A stretch of 64,000 nucleotides of DNA from Paenibacillus sp. ACRRX (GCF_022346885.1 NZ_JAKRNK010000002.1:620001-684000); one strand, 5' to 3'. Shown: positions 54,235-64,000, counted from the stretch's first letter. A program made the numbers and translations. Notes: generated by a model not told the origin, from the letters alone.

Positions 54235-57200
54235 TTAAAACAAGGAGAGCTGATTGCTCTCAGGCAGGCCGCGGAAGCAGCCCATTTGCGTCAGCATCTC
54301 TACAATCGTCTTGGTAGCTTTCGAGCGCTGCTGGAAATCTTCAATAGATAAATATTCAGTTCCTTCGCGGGAAGCTGCAATATTTTTCGCGGCATTCTCA
54401 CCAATTCCTTGCACAGCAGAGAACGGCGGAACGAGCGAATTACCGTCAACCTGGAATTTGGACGCATCTGACCGATATAGATCAATCGGCTTAAATGAGA
54501 AACCGCGAGCGGTCATCTCAAGCGCCATTTCCAGAATCGCGATCATACTTTTTTCTTTCGTTGTTGCTTGGAAGCCCTTTGCCTCGATTTCATCTATCTT
54601 GCGACCAATCGCTTCATACCCTTGGCAGCACAATTCGATATCAAAATCTTCCGCACGCACAGTAAAGTAAGTGGCGTAAAACTCAATCGGATGATACAGC
54701 TTAAAATAGGCAGTTCGCACAGCCGAGATGACATATGCAGCAGCATGGGCCTTCGGGAACATATACTGAATTTTCAAACACGAATCAATATACCACTGCG
54801 GAACGTTACACTTCTTCATCTCGTCAATCCAGTCTTGTGACAGCCCTTTCCCTTTACGGACATTCTCCGTAATCTTAAAGGCAAGGCCTGCGTCCATCCC
54901 CGCCTTGTAGATCAAAAATAACATAATCTCATCACGACAACCAATAACGGTCTTAATCGTACATATTCCGCTCTTGATTAACTCCTGCGCATTGCCAAGC
55001 CATACACCTGTACCATGCGAAAGTCCAGATATTTGGAGTAAATCGGCAAAAGTAGCCGGCTGCGCTTCAACTAACATCTGTCGCACAAACCGCGTCCCCA
55101 TCTCAGGCACTCCATAGGTGGCTACCGGAGTACGAATCCGGTCTGATGTGACACCAAGCGCTTCAACGGAGTTAAACATGCTCATTACCTTCGGGTCATT
55201 CATCGGAATCGTAGTCGGATCCACTCCCGTTAAGTCCTGCAGCATGCGCATCATCGTCGGATCATCATGCCCGAGAATATCAAGCTTTAACAAGTTAGCG
55301 TCAAAAGCGTGATAATCAAAGTGCGTTGTCTTCCACTCCGCATTCTTATCATCAGCGGGAAACTGTACTGGTGTAATATCTTCAACATCCATATAGTCAG
55401 GTACAACGACAATACCACCTGGATGCTGACCTGTGCTTCGCTTAACTCCTGTACAGCCAGACGCGAGCCGGTTCAGCTCCGCTCCACGCCATTTCTTATG
55501 GTAGCTTTCCTCATATTTCTTAGCGAATCCAAATGCGGTCTTCTCTGCTACTGTACCAATCGTACCCGCACGAAACACACATTTCTCACCAAACAAAACC
55601 TTCGTATAGTTGTGGGCAATCGGCTGATACTCACCTGAGAAGTTTAAGTCGATATCTGGAACCTTGTCCCCTTTAAAGCCGAGGAAGGTTTCAAACGGAA
55701 TATCTTGTCCGTCTCCTCTCATCGTCTGGCCACAGTTCGGACATGCTTTATCCGGCAAATCAAATCCACTAGGAATGCTGCCATCCGTGAACCACTCGCT
55801 GTGCTTGCAGGACTCATTACGGCATACATAGTGAGGCGGGAGCGGATTAACTTCTGATATCCCAAGGAACATTGCTACGACAGAAGATCCGACAGACCCC
55901 CGGGAACCAACCAGATACCCATCTTGATTGGATTTCTTCACCAAACGCTCCGAGATCAAATAGTTGGCCGAAAATCCGTATTTAATGATCGGTTCCAGCT
56001 CTTTCTCAAGTCGTGCTACCACGATTTCTGGCACGGCATCACCGTATATACGCTTGGCGGTATCATAACACGTATTACGCATCTCTTCATCAGCGCCATC
56101 AATAATTGGTGTAAACAATTTATCAGGGAACAAGTTGATCGTCTCGAACCGATCCGCCAATTCATTTGTATTAGTGACAACGACTTGATATGCTTGTTCT
56201 TTGCCAAGAAATTCAAATTCTTGCAGCATCTCTGTTGTCGTGCGGAAATGGGCATCCGGCTTCTTTATGTCCTTTAACGGGCTAAATCCGGTAATGCCAT
56301 GAATCGTAATATCACGGAACAATTTGTCTCGTGGATTTAAATAATGAGCATTTCCTGTCGCGACTACCGGCTTGCCCTGCTTGGCTCCGATATCACAGAC
56401 TTTGCGCAACGCGTCCTCTATCTGAGAGGGGGAGCCAACAAACCCTTTCTCCACCAAATGCATATACATGGTAACGGGTTGAATTTCTAGTATGTCATAA
56501 AATTCCGCAATAACTTCCGCTTCTTCCTGCGACTTGTTCAGCACGGTCTCAAAGAACTCACCCTTCTCACAACCGGACATCAGCAGCAAGCCTTCGCGCA
56601 TTTCAACAAGCTTGCTCTTCGGGATGCAAGCCACTCTGTGGAAATATTGCGTATGTGACATAGAGACAAGCTTATACAAATTCTTCTTGCCGATATCGTT
56701 AAGCGCATAAATGTTGCAATGGAATGGGCGGCTGTTAAATAAGTTCTGACCTACATAATCATTAAGGCGATCGAGCATCTCTATCCCTTTGATCTGATAA
56801 GCATCATTTAACAAGCCTTGAAGGATACCACATAATGCAGCCGTGTCATCAATCGCGCGGTGATGATTATCAAGGGAGATTTTATATTTATCCGCCAATG
56901 TGTTCAAACGGTGATTTTTAAGAGTTGGGAAAATCAAGCGTGCCAGTTCCAACGTATCCAATACTGGATTCGTCATCTCAGGCAGTCCTATTTTTTTGAG
57001 ATTATGTTGTATAAATCCCATATCAAAACGAGCATTATGCGCAACTAAAATAGCATCGCCTGCGAACTCAATAAAGCCCTTTAGCACTTCATCTACTTCC
57101 GGTGCGCCCGCAACCATCTCATCTGTAATATTAGTTAACTGTTGAATGTTGTACGGGATACGCTCATGAGGGTCAACAAATGAACTGTAACGCTCTAATT

Positions 57201-58551
57201 CCTTGCCATCCTGCACCTTCACAGCCGCAAGTTCAATTATCTTATTGTTGGATACAGACAGACCTGTAGTTTCAATATCATATACGACATAAACCGCTTC
57301 TTTAATATTGCGCGGCTCCGCATTTAACACAACTTCAGTGCCGTCGTTAACTATATTGGCCTCAAGGCCATAGATCACTTTAACACCATGTTTCTTGCCT
57401 GCTTTAGCAGCATCCGGATAACATTGAACATTAGCATGATCCGTAATCGCGATTGCTTTGTGTCCCCATTTTGCAGCCTGCTTCACATAAGCATCTACAG
57501 AGGCTACAGCATCCATCGCACTCATTGTTGTATGAAGATGGAATTCGACCCGCTTCTCCTGTGCTGTGTCTTTGCGTTCCGGCGGGGCCGTCACTTCATG
57601 AATGTCGGATGCGATCATAACAAGCTCCGGTGTCATCATAAAGCGATCATATTCAACACGCCCGCGCACCTTCACCCACTTACCATTGGAGATTAAGTTC
57701 AGCTTTAATACATCTTCTTTGTTTTTGCCGAACATTTTTACCAGCATAGAATCGGAGAAATCCGTCACGTTAAACGTATAGAGTGTGCTGCCGTTTCTTA
57801 ACTCCTTTACTTCTAAACCGAATACTGTCCCCTGAAGGGTCACACGCTTCTCTTCATCCTGCACATCCATAATAGAAACTGGTGCGTCTTTGATGTCATA
57901 GCCGTACTGCAGCTTATCTGGGATCTCTCCAATTTCAGCAGCCGCCTGATCAGCAGCTTCTCGCTCAGCATCTTCCATCAATTGTTGGATAGCCTTGCGC
58001 TCTTCTTGCATTAGCTTCTCTTGGAACGCTTCCACTGCCTCTTGATCTTGCGTGCCAACCTTCATCTGAACCCGCAGCGAACGAGAAAAATAAGTCTCAA
58101 AAAACGTTTTAATGTAGGTATCAATTTGTTTCTTCTTCGCCATTTCCAACGTCATAGCGTCGGTTAACAGCAGGTGCAAGAGATCACCTTCTACTTCGAA
58201 TTGCGCCCGATGCAACCAGCCATTAACAGAGGCAACCTCACGTTTGACCCACTCGACAAACAAGTGCCAATACGCTTCTACCACTTCTTGATGCGGTACC
58301 ATATCCTCATAATGAAAAATGATACGTATCTTTGCAATATGCGACATCTTGTCCTGTACCTTCAAACAGAATGTACGGTAAGCGTCAGCAGGCAGGACGG
58401 ATTTTTTGCCGATATGAATTGTCCACTCCCGATTGGAGCGGCTTGTCTCCACCTGTTGAATCCAGCTATCGTGAAAATAGTTGGTCACCAGTTCAAAAGG
58501 CAAATCAACCTGCTTCATTAACAGTTCCAATCGTTGTCTTTTATCATCCAT
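54235..58551 (-). CDS. polC: DNA polymerase III alpha subunit, PolC type
   Basis: PolC is the main replicative polymerase of low-GC Gram-positives. Order: N-terminal domain to ~235, OB fold (~240-315), PHP (EFHLHTTMSAMDAV from ~337), the inserted 3'-5' proofreading exonuclease (YDIETTGLS with Asp425/Glu427, then HNARFDMGF and HRAIDDTAAL), and the second PHP part. The polymerase palm includes a zinc-binding CRNESCKH...CPNCGQ and PDIDLNFSGEYQP. The C-terminal duplex-binding/helix-hairpin region ends it. At 1438 aa it is full length, with all motifs intact. Start is ATG at 58551, 11 nt after AGGGGGG. It follows proS, the conserved order. Confidence 0.97.
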   Translation of the reverse strand: MDDKRQRLELLMKQVDLPFELVTNYFHDSWIQQVETSRSNREWTIHIGKKSVLPADAYRTFCLKVQDKMSHIAKIRIIFHYEDMVPHQEVVEAYWHLFVEWVKREVASVNGWLHRAQFEVEGDLLHLLLTDAMTLEMAKKKQIDTYIKTFFETYFSRSLRVQMKVGTQDQEAVEAFQEKLMQEERKAIQQLMEDAEREAADQAAAEIGEIPDKLQYGYDIKDAPVSIMDVQDEEKRVTLQGTVFGLEVKELRNGSTLYTFNVTDFSDSMLVKMFGKNKEDVLKLNLISNGKWVKVRGRVEYDRFMMTPELVMIASDIHEVTAPPERKDTAQEKRVEFHLHTTMSAMDAVASVDAYVKQAAKWGHKAIAITDHANVQCYPDAAKAGKKHGVKVIYGLEANIVNDGTEVVLNAEPRNIKEAVYVVYDIETTGLSVSNNKIIELAAVKVQDGKELERYSSFVDPHERIPYNIQQLTNITDEMVAGAPEVDEVLKGFIEFAGDAILVAHNARFDMGFIQHNLKKIGLPEMTNPVLDTLELARLIFPTLKNHRLNTLADKYKISLDNHHRAIDDTAALCGILQGLLNDAYQIKGIEMLDRLNDYVGQNLFNSRPFHCNIYALNDIGKKNLYKLVSMSHTQYFHRVACIPKSKLVEMREGLLLMSGCEKGEFFETVLNKSQEEAEVIAEFYDILEIQPVTMYMHLVEKGFVGSPSQIEDALRKVCDIGAKQGKPVVATGNAHYLNPRDKLFRDITIHGITGFSPLKDIKKPDAHFRTTTEMLQEFEFLGKEQAYQVVVTNTNELADRFETINLFPDKLFTPIIDGADEEMRNTCYDTAKRIYGDAVPEIVVARLEKELEPIIKYGFSANYLISERLVKKSNQDGYLVGSRGSVGSSVVAMFLGISEVNPLPPHYVCRNESCKHSEWFTDGSIPSGFDLPDKACPNCGQTMRGDGQDIPFETFLGFKGDKVPDIDLNFSGEYQPIAHNYTKVLFGEKCVFRAGTIGTVAEKTAFGFAKKYEESYHKKWRGAELNRLASGCTGVKRSTGQHPGGIVVVPDYMDVEDITPVQFPADDKNAEWKTTHFDYHAFDANLLKLDILGHDDPTMMRMLQDLTGVDPTTIPMNDPKVMSMFNSVEALGVTSDRIRTPVATYGVPEMGTRFVRQMLVEAQPATFADLLQISGLSHGTGVWLGNAQELIKSGICTIKTVIGCRDEIMLFLIYKAGMDAGLAFKITENVRKGKGLSQDWIDEMKKCNVPQWYIDSCLKIQYMFPKAHAAAYVISAVRTAYFKLYHPIEFYATYFTVRAEDFDIELCCQGYEAIGRKIDEIEAKGFQATTKEKSMIAILEMALEMTARGFSFKPIDLYRSDASKFQVDGNSLVPPFSAVQGIGENAAKNIAASREGTEYLSIEDFQQRSKATKTIVEMLTQMGCFRGLPESNQLSLF

Positions 58552-58677
58552 AGTTGCTTCATCCCCCCTGTGCAAAAAGAACAGAAAAGGCCCCCATCTG
58601 TCGAGTCATCGTCCGGTGTTCCGTTGGATGTTCCCGCATAGGAAGCCATTTCATCCATTCCAATAAATCTATCGTGC

Positions 58678-60126
58678 TTAATAAGCGCGGGCAAATACTA
58701 CCGTATGCTTTGAATCCTCTCCACAAACAAGACATTTCGTCTTCTTCTCTTGGGGCTCAAACGGAATATTACGGCTAGTGGCACCTGTCTCGTCCTTGAC
58801 ATGCTTCTCACAAGCCGTAGAACCACACCAACCAGCAATTGTGAAGCCGCGCTTCTCGTCCATAAGCAGCTTCATCTCGTCAATCGTTTCCACGGAGTAG
58901 TAATGCTCATTGCGGAATTCAAGTGCACGGTTAAACATCTCATCGTGAACGTCCGCCAGCATTTTCTTCACTTCTGCAGCAAGATTCGCTTGCTCTACGA
59001 CCCGTTTCTCACCCGATACTCGAGATACGAGTACACAAACGCCATTTTCCATATCGCGTGGCCCTATTTCCAAACGGACAGGAACACCGCGCATTTCGTA
59101 TTCATTAAACTTCCAGCCTGGGCTCATGTCCGCTCTGTCATCCATACCAACACGAATGCCCGCAGACTTCAATTCTGCGAACAGCTCATTTGCACGACTA
59201 ACGACTTGCTCGCGCATCTTGGCAGGACCGATTGGAATCATAATCACTTGAGTCGGCGCCACCTTCGGAGGCAGTACCAAGCCGCGATCATCTCCATGCA
59301 CCATAATAAGCGAACCGATAAGGCGAGTACTTACACCCCATGAGGTTGTATGCACATATTCCTGAGTATTTTCACGGCCCAAAAACTGAATATCAAACGC
59401 AACCGCAAAGTTAGTTCCTAAATAATGCGAGGTGCCCGCTTGGACGGCGCGACCGTCTTTCATCATCGCCTCGATGGAATATGTGTCTACAGCTCCTGCA
59501 AACTTCTCAGAAGGAGTTTTCTGACCTACGATTACCGGAATTGCCAAGTAGTTCTCCACAAAATCACGGTAAATGTCGAGCATTTGCATCGTTTCTTGAC
59601 GAGCCTCATCTTCTGTCTCATGAGCAGTGTGCCCTTCTTGCCACAAAAATTCGCTTGTACGTAGGAATGGAAGCGTACGCTTCTCCCAACGGACTACGTT
59701 AGCCCATTGGTTAATGAGTACAGGCAAGTCACGGTAAGATTGAATCCACTTGGAATACATATGCCCAATCATCGTCTCTGAGGTTGGACGTATTGCCAAT
59801 CTTTCTTCGAGCTTCTCCCCACCTGCTTCCGTCACCCATGGAAGTTCTGGATTAAATCCTTCCACGTGCTCCTTTTCCTTCTGGAAAAAGCTCTCTGGAA
59901 TAAACATAGGAAAGTAAGCATTACGATGTCCTGTTTCCTTAAAGCGGCGGTCCAATTCTTCACGAATATGTTCCCAAATCTCAAAGCCGTCAGGACGGAA
60001 TACGATACACCCGCGAACAGGCGAATAATCCATCAAATCAGCTTTCTTTATCACATCAATGTACCAGCGCGAGAAGTCCTCTTGCTGTGGTGTAATTTCA
60101 GTAACGAACTGCTTCTCCTTCGACAT
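58678..60126 (-). CDS. proS: Prolyl-tRNA synthetase, archaeal/eukaryotic-like type
   Basis: ProRS charges tRNA-Pro. This protein has 482 aa and lacks the ~180-residue editing insertion of bacterial-type ProRS. Class II motifs are present: RPTSETMIGHMYSKWI, WEKRTLPFLRTSEFLWQEGHTAH, HGDDRGLVLPP. The C-terminal extension has CGSTACEKHVK... and CLVCGED and ends in FARAY, with Cys residues for zinc and the terminal Tyr typical of the archaeal/eukaryotic-like type. The start is ATG at 60126, with the GGGAGG site 12 nt away, a long spacing. It occupies the rseP-proS-polC slot, where B. subtilis carries the bacterial type. Confidence 0.94.
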   Translation of the reverse strand: MSKEKQFVTEITPQQEDFSRWYIDVIKKADLMDYSPVRGCIVFRPDGFEIWEHIREELDRRFKETGHRNAYFPMFIPESFFQKEKEHVEGFNPELPWVTEAGGEKLEERLAIRPTSETMIGHMYSKWIQSYRDLPVLINQWANVVRWEKRTLPFLRTSEFLWQEGHTAHETEDEARQETMQMLDIYRDFVENYLAIPVIVGQKTPSEKFAGAVDTYSIEAMMKDGRAVQAGTSHYLGTNFAVAFDIQFLGRENTQEYVHTTSWGVSTRLIGSLIMVHGDDRGLVLPPKVAPTQVIMIPIGPAKMREQVVSRANELFAELKSAGIRVGMDDRADMSPGWKFNEYEMRGVPVRLEIGPRDMENGVCVLVSRVSGEKRVVEQANLAAEVKKMLADVHDEMFNRALEFRNEHYYSVETIDEMKLLMDEKRGFTIAGWCGSTACEKHVKDETGATSRNIPFEPQEKKTKCLVCGEDSKHTVVFARAY

Positions 60127-60151
60127 AACGGATATGATCCTCCCGTAATTA

Positions 60152-60192
60152 GGCACATACAAAATAGCTTAGAGCTAAACCTCATATGTGCC
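60152..60192 (-). other. Hairpin between rseP and proS
   Basis: GGCACATA (60152-60159) pairs with TATGTGCC (60185-60192), with TAGCT/AGCTA inside. No T-run follows, so it is probably not a terminator; it lies just before the proS ribosome site. Confidence 0.4.
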
Positions 60193-60202
60193 TTAAACAT
60201 TA

Positions 60203-61477
60203 TTAACCTTTGACTAATCGTAATATATCGTTGTAGGTAACCGCAAGCATGAGCAGCATCAGCATCGCAAAGCCAATAAAATGCACCATACTCTCGCGGT
60301 TTGGATCTATAGGCTTGCCGCGCACACTCTCGATACCTAAGAACACAAGTCTGCTTCCGTCCAATGCCGGTATCGGCAGCAAGTTGAATATACCAAGATA
60401 TAAGCTGAGTATTGCCGTCCACAACGTGAGCTGGTCAATACCCTGCTTAGCAAATTGCCCAGTTACTTCAAATGTTCGCACTGGACCACCCAAGTCATCC
60501 AACTTGAACTGACCAAAAATAAGTTGTCTGAAGCCTTCAAATATATTTTTGGTCATCGTTACCATAGCGTTGCCGGCATAATTAATCGTCTCACCAAAAG
60601 ACGCCGTTCGTGTCGGCAAGATCGGGGCAATACCTACTTTGCCGCCCTTCTGTCCCGCCATGCTAACAGGTGTCAGCGTAACGTTTAATGGATTCCCATC
60701 ACGCAAGATGCTCCAATTCATCGGTTTCCCCTCTGAATTTTCAATCATCTTAATTAATCGCTCACGATCGCCGCCAATGGCAATACCATTCACATTGTTG
60801 ATGACGTCACCTTTGACCAAACCAGCTTTGGCAGCTGGCATCTTGTCTGTGACTTCACCAATCTTGACATAACTCGGGTTCTCCACTGGCATACCCGCCA
60901 GCTGTATGTACACCCCGAACAAAACAAACGCCAAAATAAAATTCATCAGCGGGCCCGCAAAAATGGCCATTGCACGCTTGCCAACGGACTTGCTGCCGAA
61001 TTGACGGTTGTAAGGTGCAATCTGAATCTCTTGTCCTTTAACTACCATCATGGCCTGGGGATGGATCGGGTATGTGACATGTTCCCCTTCCACATCCAGC
61101 GTGACACTTAACTGATGCTCGATGTCAATAGACTCTACTTCCCCACGGATAACCTGCTTGCGCAGGTCAAGCTGATCGAGATACAACTTTGTCACTTGAT
61201 TGTCTTTTAATCGAACGGCTATCGTCTGGCCGGGCTGTATATCAACCACTTCCGGGTCTTCGCCTGCCATACGAACAAACCCGCCTACTGGCAGCAGCCT
61301 CAAGGTATATCGTGTCTCTTTGTGAGTATGAGAGAACACCTTTGGCCCAAACCCGATTGCGAACTCACGCACCAGAATACCCGCACGTTTCGCAAAGATG
61401 AAATGTCCCCATTCATGTATCGTGACGATTACGAAAAACACGAGTATTGATAAAAATACGACTTGAACCATTTGCAC
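60203..61477 (-). CDS. rseP: Site-2 zinc protease RseP (RasP)
   Basis: RasP/RseP cleaves membrane-spanning anti-sigma factors and signal-peptide remnants within the membrane. HEWGH at residues 21-25 lies in the first transmembrane helix. A PDZ domain sits at ~205-290 (AAKAGLVKGDVINNVNGI), and the second active-site motif is LLPIPALDGSR. At 424 aa it has the family size. Start is GTG, about 10 nt after AAAGGAGG. It lies between dxr and proS, as in B. subtilis. Confidence 0.96.
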   Translation of the reverse strand: MQMVQVVFLSILVFFVIVTIHEWGHFIFAKRAGILVREFAIGFGPKVFSHTHKETRYTLRLLPVGGFVRMAGEDPEVVDIQPGQTIAVRLKDNQVTKLYLDQLDLRKQVIRGEVESIDIEHQLSVTLDVEGEHVTYPIHPQAMMVVKGQEIQIAPYNRQFGSKSVGKRAMAIFAGPLMNFILAFVLFGVYIQLAGMPVENPSYVKIGEVTDKMPAAKAGLVKGDVINNVNGIAIGGDRERLIKMIENSEGKPMNWSILRDGNPLNVTLTPVSMAGQKGGKVGIAPILPTRTASFGETINYAGNAMVTMTKNIFEGFRQLIFGQFKLDDLGGPVRTFEVTGQFAKQGIDQLTLWTAILSLYLGIFNLLPIPALDGSRLVFLGIESVRGKPIDPNRESMVHFIGFAMLMLLMLAVTYNDILRLVKG

Positions 61478-61611
61478 AGCGTTGCATCCTCCTTTACGTT
61501 TTCGGGTCGCCGTATGTCTTATAGATTAACATTATTCTCCGATCTCGCACAAGAGAATCCCCTTTTGTCCACTTATGGATGCAATGCGCCAATTTACCCC
61601 GTATTTTATTT

Positions 61612-62757
61612 TTATAGAAAAGCTTTATCTGCTTCCTGACGTGTCTTGCGATCTGTCTCTTCGATCTCTTCCAACGTAGGTTCTGCCGCAACTTGATGAC
61701 GTTCCAATGCTTGTTCTACGATACGCTCAATATCCAAAAATGAAATTTCTCCACGAAGGAATCGTGCAACAGCAACTTCATTGGCAGCGTTAAATACTGT
61801 AGTAGCTGTACCACCCAATTTGCCGCTTTCATAAGCATAACGGACCATCGGGTATCTTTCCATGTCCAATTCACGGAAATGAAGAGTGCCAATCTGCGCC
61901 AAGTTCAGCTTAGGAGATGAATTGTGGAAACGTTCTGGGTAAGTGAGTGCATACTGAATCGGCACACGCATATCCGGTGTACCCAATTGAGCAATAACAG
62001 AGCCATCCACGTATTCCACGTAAGAATGAATAATACTCTCTGGGTGCAGCATCACATGAATATCATCATAATTGAGTCCAAATAACCAATGTGCCTCAAT
62101 TACTTCTAATCCTTTGTTCGCCATCGTTGCAGAGTCAATCGTAATCTTGGCTCCCATGGACCAATTCGGATGCTGCAACGCTTGCTCTACTGATACACCC
62201 TCAAGTTCCGCTCGCGAAAAATCGCGAAAACTTCCACCAGAAGCCGTCAGCGTAATGCTTTGAAGTGCTCGTCTTGGTTCTCCATTTAGACATTGGAAAA
62301 TAGCTGAATGTTCGCTGTCTATAGGCATGAGCTTGACGTTATTTTGTGCAGCCGCCGCAGTAACCAAGTGTCCTGCTGTTACGAGCGTTTCCTTATTCGC
62401 AAGGCCAATCCATTTTCCCATCTCTATTGCAGCTAAAGTTGACTTCAGTCCAAGACTGCCCATGACAGCTGTCACAACGGTATCGGTAGCCGGATGAGCC
62501 GCGACTTCAATTAAACCTTCATCTCCATAAACAAGCTTAGTCCCTTGAGGCAGCTCAGGGCGTATTTGGTCAGCCGTAGCTTTATCCTGAACGGAGACCA
62601 GTTTGGGATGGAATTGTTTAATTTGCTCTAAAAATAAGGCAGCATTTCTACCTGCTGCCATTGCTTCAATCTGAAAATGTTCGGGATGATTAGCAACAAC
62701 ATCTAGGGTCTGAGTACCTATAGATCCTGTCGAACCAAGTACGGATATCCGCTTCAT
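61612..62757 (-). CDS. dxr: 1-deoxy-D-xylulose 5-phosphate reductoisomerase
   Basis: Dxr makes 2-C-methyl-D-erythritol 4-phosphate, the first committed step of the MEP isoprenoid pathway. NADPH motif [14 protein letters not shown] is at the start, then [10 protein letters not shown], the substrate/metal motif [22 protein letters not shown] and [12 protein letters not shown]. At 381 aa it is normal. Its isoprenoid product feeds UppS next door in the same cluster. The 134-nt gap to rseP holds no ORF. Confidence 0.97.
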   Translation of the reverse strand: MKRISVLGSTGSIGTQTLDVVANHPEHFQIEAMAAGRNAALFLEQIKQFHPKLVSVQDKATADQIRPELPQGTKLVYGDEGLIEVAAHPATDTVVTAVMGSLGLKSTLAAIEMGKWIGLANKETLVTAGHLVTAAAAQNNVKLMPIDSEHSAIFQCLNGEPRRALQSITLTASGGSFRDFSRAELEGVSVEQALQHPNWSMGAKITIDSATMANKGLEVIEAHWLFGLNYDDIHVMLHPESIIHSYVEYVDGSVIAQLGTPDMRVPIQYALTYPERFHNSSPKLNLAQIGTLHFRELDMERYPMVRYAYESGKLGGTATTVFNAANEVAVARFLRGEISFLDIERIVEQALERHQVAAEPTLEEIEETDRKTRQEADKAFL

Positions 62758-62788
62758 CCTAACACCTCTTTATCTATTAAATTATAGG

Positions 62789-63586
62789 CTATAGCGTAAT
62801 TAAGCCAATCAGATGTATAAATGGGAATACAATAAGCCAACTGTCACAACGATCAAGCACGCCACCATGACCCGGCAGCAAAGTACCTGAATCCTTGACA
62901 CCGCGAATTCGTTTATAGGCCGATTGAATTAAATCCCCCATCTGTCCAACGATTGATGCAGCAATTCCGATTCCTAAAGCTTGCGGCACACCCAGTACAT
63001 CGGGCCGAACGAAGAGAGCAAGCACACACACAACCATTGCTGATATAATGCCGCCTACCGCTCCCTCAATTGTCTTATTCGGACTGATTGCAGGCCAAAG
63101 CTTATGCCTGCCGATAGCTCGTCCTGTAAAATAAGCCCCGATATCGGAGGCCCAAATTGCCGCAAACATAAGTATTGTCCAGAACAAACCCTCGTCTAGC
63201 ATGGTACGAGTAAGTATCATATATTTAAAGCCGATACCGATGTAAAATGCGCCAAGCCATAACTGAGACGCGGTCTGAATCGGCACCCTATTCTTAGTCA
63301 CAACCGTTACACACAAAAAGGCAAACATAACGAGCCACATCGTTGATTCCATTGACACATGGAAGCTGACTCCCCATTTGGCCCACGGCACAGCTAGTAT
63401 TAATACAAGCGCATAACCGACAATTGATGCCAGATCAAATGCCTTTTCATGATGCATACGAGCGAATTCGAAATAACCGATGAGTGCTAAAGCAATCAAC
63501 AGCAATTCATAAGGGATGCTACCGATATACACGAACCCTGCAAATATCGCTCCTCCAATAACCCCCGTGATGATGCGCTGTTTCAT
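62789..63586 (-). CDS. cdsA: Phosphatidate cytidylyltransferase
   Basis: CdsA makes CDP-diacylglycerol from phosphatidate and CTP. It is an integral membrane protein with about eight hydrophobic helices. The family signature SxxKRxxxxKDxGxxxPGHGGxxDRxDS lies at 222-249; between the final Arg and Asp is a Cys where an aliphatic residue or Thr is usual. At 265 aa it is normal. GGAGG lies 10 nt before the ATG. Its product is used by PgsA, also encoded in this window. It lies between uppS and dxr. Confidence 0.96.
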   Translation of the reverse strand: MKQRIITGVIGGAIFAGFVYIGSIPYELLLIALALIGYFEFARMHHEKAFDLASIVGYALVLILAVPWAKWGVSFHVSMESTMWLVMFAFLCVTVVTKNRVPIQTASQLWLGAFYIGIGFKYMILTRTMLDEGLFWTILMFAAIWASDIGAYFTGRAIGRHKLWPAISPNKTIEGAVGGIISAMVVCVLALFVRPDVLGVPQALGIGIAASIVGQMGDLIQSAYKRIRGVKDSGTLLPGHGGVLDRCDSWLIVFPFIHLIGLITL

Positions 63587-63604
63587 AGCGATTAATCCTC
63601 CAAC

Positions 63605-64000
63605 CTATTGTAGTCCACCGTATCGCCGGGAACGGCGTTGATATTCAGCCACAGCTTCTTTCAAATGCCGTTCATTAAATTCTGGCCAATACACATCTGT
63701 GAACCAAAGTTCGCTGTATGCGATCTGCCATAACATAAAGTTGCTTAAACGCAATTCACCGCTCGTTCGAATCAACAGATCGGGATTGGGCAGTTCGCTG
63801 GACATCAGATGCTCCTGTACTACGGCCTCTTCGATATCCTCAATCTTTAGTTTGCCGGCTTGAACATGTTGTGCAATCGAACGCACACTTTCTACCAATT
63901 CCCGCTGCCCACCGTAATTTAATGCGAAGTTTAAAATGAGTCCTGTATTATGCTTGGTCTGCTCAATTGCTTCTTCAAGCGCTTGAATCGTATGACTTGG
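63605..64000 (-). CDS. uppS: Undecaprenyl diphosphate synthase (5' end outside window)
   Basis: UppS elongates farnesyl diphosphate to the C55 carrier lipid for wall synthesis. The visible 131 residues are the C-terminal half: LILNFALNYGGQRELVES, the LPNPDLLIRTSGELRLSNFMLWQIAYSELWF signature in parts, and a C-terminal WPEFNERHLKEAVAEYQRRSRRYGG. The frame continues beyond the right edge, missing the N-terminal ~120 residues including the catalytic Asp. It precedes cdsA with an 18-nt gap. Confidence 0.95.
   Translation of the reverse strand, partial: PSHTIQALEEAIEQTKHNTGLILNFALNYGGQRELVESVRSIAQHVQAGKLKIEDIEEAVVQEHLMSSELPNPDLLIRTSGELRLSNFMLWQIAYSELWFTDVYWPEFNERHLKEAVAEYQRRSRRYGGLQ

Noticed and set aside
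60127-60202. T-box leader for proS
   Set aside because: The gap to rseP is only 76 nt, too short for a T-box. It shows a plain hairpin but no antiterminator bulge.

Overview
The window is a chromosomal core segment of an endospore-forming, moderate-GC member of the Bacillota. Gene content suggests the Paenibacillaceae, but this is inference from synteny and no species is claimed. Sporulation genes (spoVS, dpaAB, a sleB-like cortex hydrolase, spoIIIE/ftsK, tepA/ylzJ), RicA, RNase Y and RNase J support it. Read on the minus strand from high to low coordinates, the order closely follows the Bacillus subtilis uppS-to-ymcA stretch. All genes but two (etfB, etfA) lie on the minus strand. I see no insertion sequence, prophage, CRISPR array, tRNA or rRNA gene.

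Layout, left to right. 1-3.9 kb: a truncated FadF-like Fe-S oxidoreductase divergent from etfBA, an electron-transfer module. 4.1-6.2 kb: ricA and miaB. 6.2-11.2 kb: a metabolic insert (pduL-like phosphotransacylase, korAB 2-oxoacid:ferredoxin oxidoreductase, membrane dipeptidase) where B. subtilis has tdh-kbl. 11.5-20.9 kb: spoVS, ymdB, rny, recX, recA, cinA, pgsA, rimO, yajQ. 21.0-28.0 kb: a 54-aa membrane protein, rodZ, ymfK, ymfJ, ymfI, the M16 peptidase pair ymfH/ymfF, and sleB-like. 28.1-34.1 kb: spoIIIE/ftsK, ylzJ, tepA, RNase J. 34.5-42.3 kb: dapA, dapG, asd, dpaB, dpaA, dut, mlpA, ylxY (lysine, diaminopimelate and dipicolinate supply). 42.5-54.0 kb: pnp, rpsO, ribF, truB, nrnA, rbfA, infB, ylxQ, ylxR/rnpM, nusA, rimP (RNA decay and translation). 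54.2-64.0 kb: polC, proS, rseP, dxr, cdsA and a truncated uppS (replication, tRNA charging, envelope).

How the genes work together: the rimP-to-truB genes form a compact translation/transcription operon with many overlaps and UUG starts, from a clear promoter at 54.15 kb. dpaA/dpaB share the aspartate pathway with asd/dapG/dapA, coupling spore dipicolinate to wall and lysine synthesis. Several promoters can be read directly: sigma-A for miaB, rimO, rny, recA, rnjB, rpsO and rimP; a sigma-H-like site for spoVS; a sigma-G-like site for the sleB-like gene; a weaker sigma-K-like site for dpaA. Intrinsic terminators mark most unit boundaries.

I found no convincing undescribed multi-gene system. 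The observations most worth a second look are a LexA-box-like palindrome in the spoIIIE/ftsK promoter, an archaeal/eukaryotic-type prolyl-tRNA synthetase in the proS locus, four 24-residue repeats in IF2, an RNase J with an intact metal motif at the rnjB position, a terminator between asd and dapG, a candidate C-rich small RNA before miaB, and structured leaders on rny and rpsO. Compared with B. subtilis, ylxP, ymxH, pbpX and tdh-kbl are absent from these positions, and dut, nrnA, rimO, yajQ and korAB-pduL are present.
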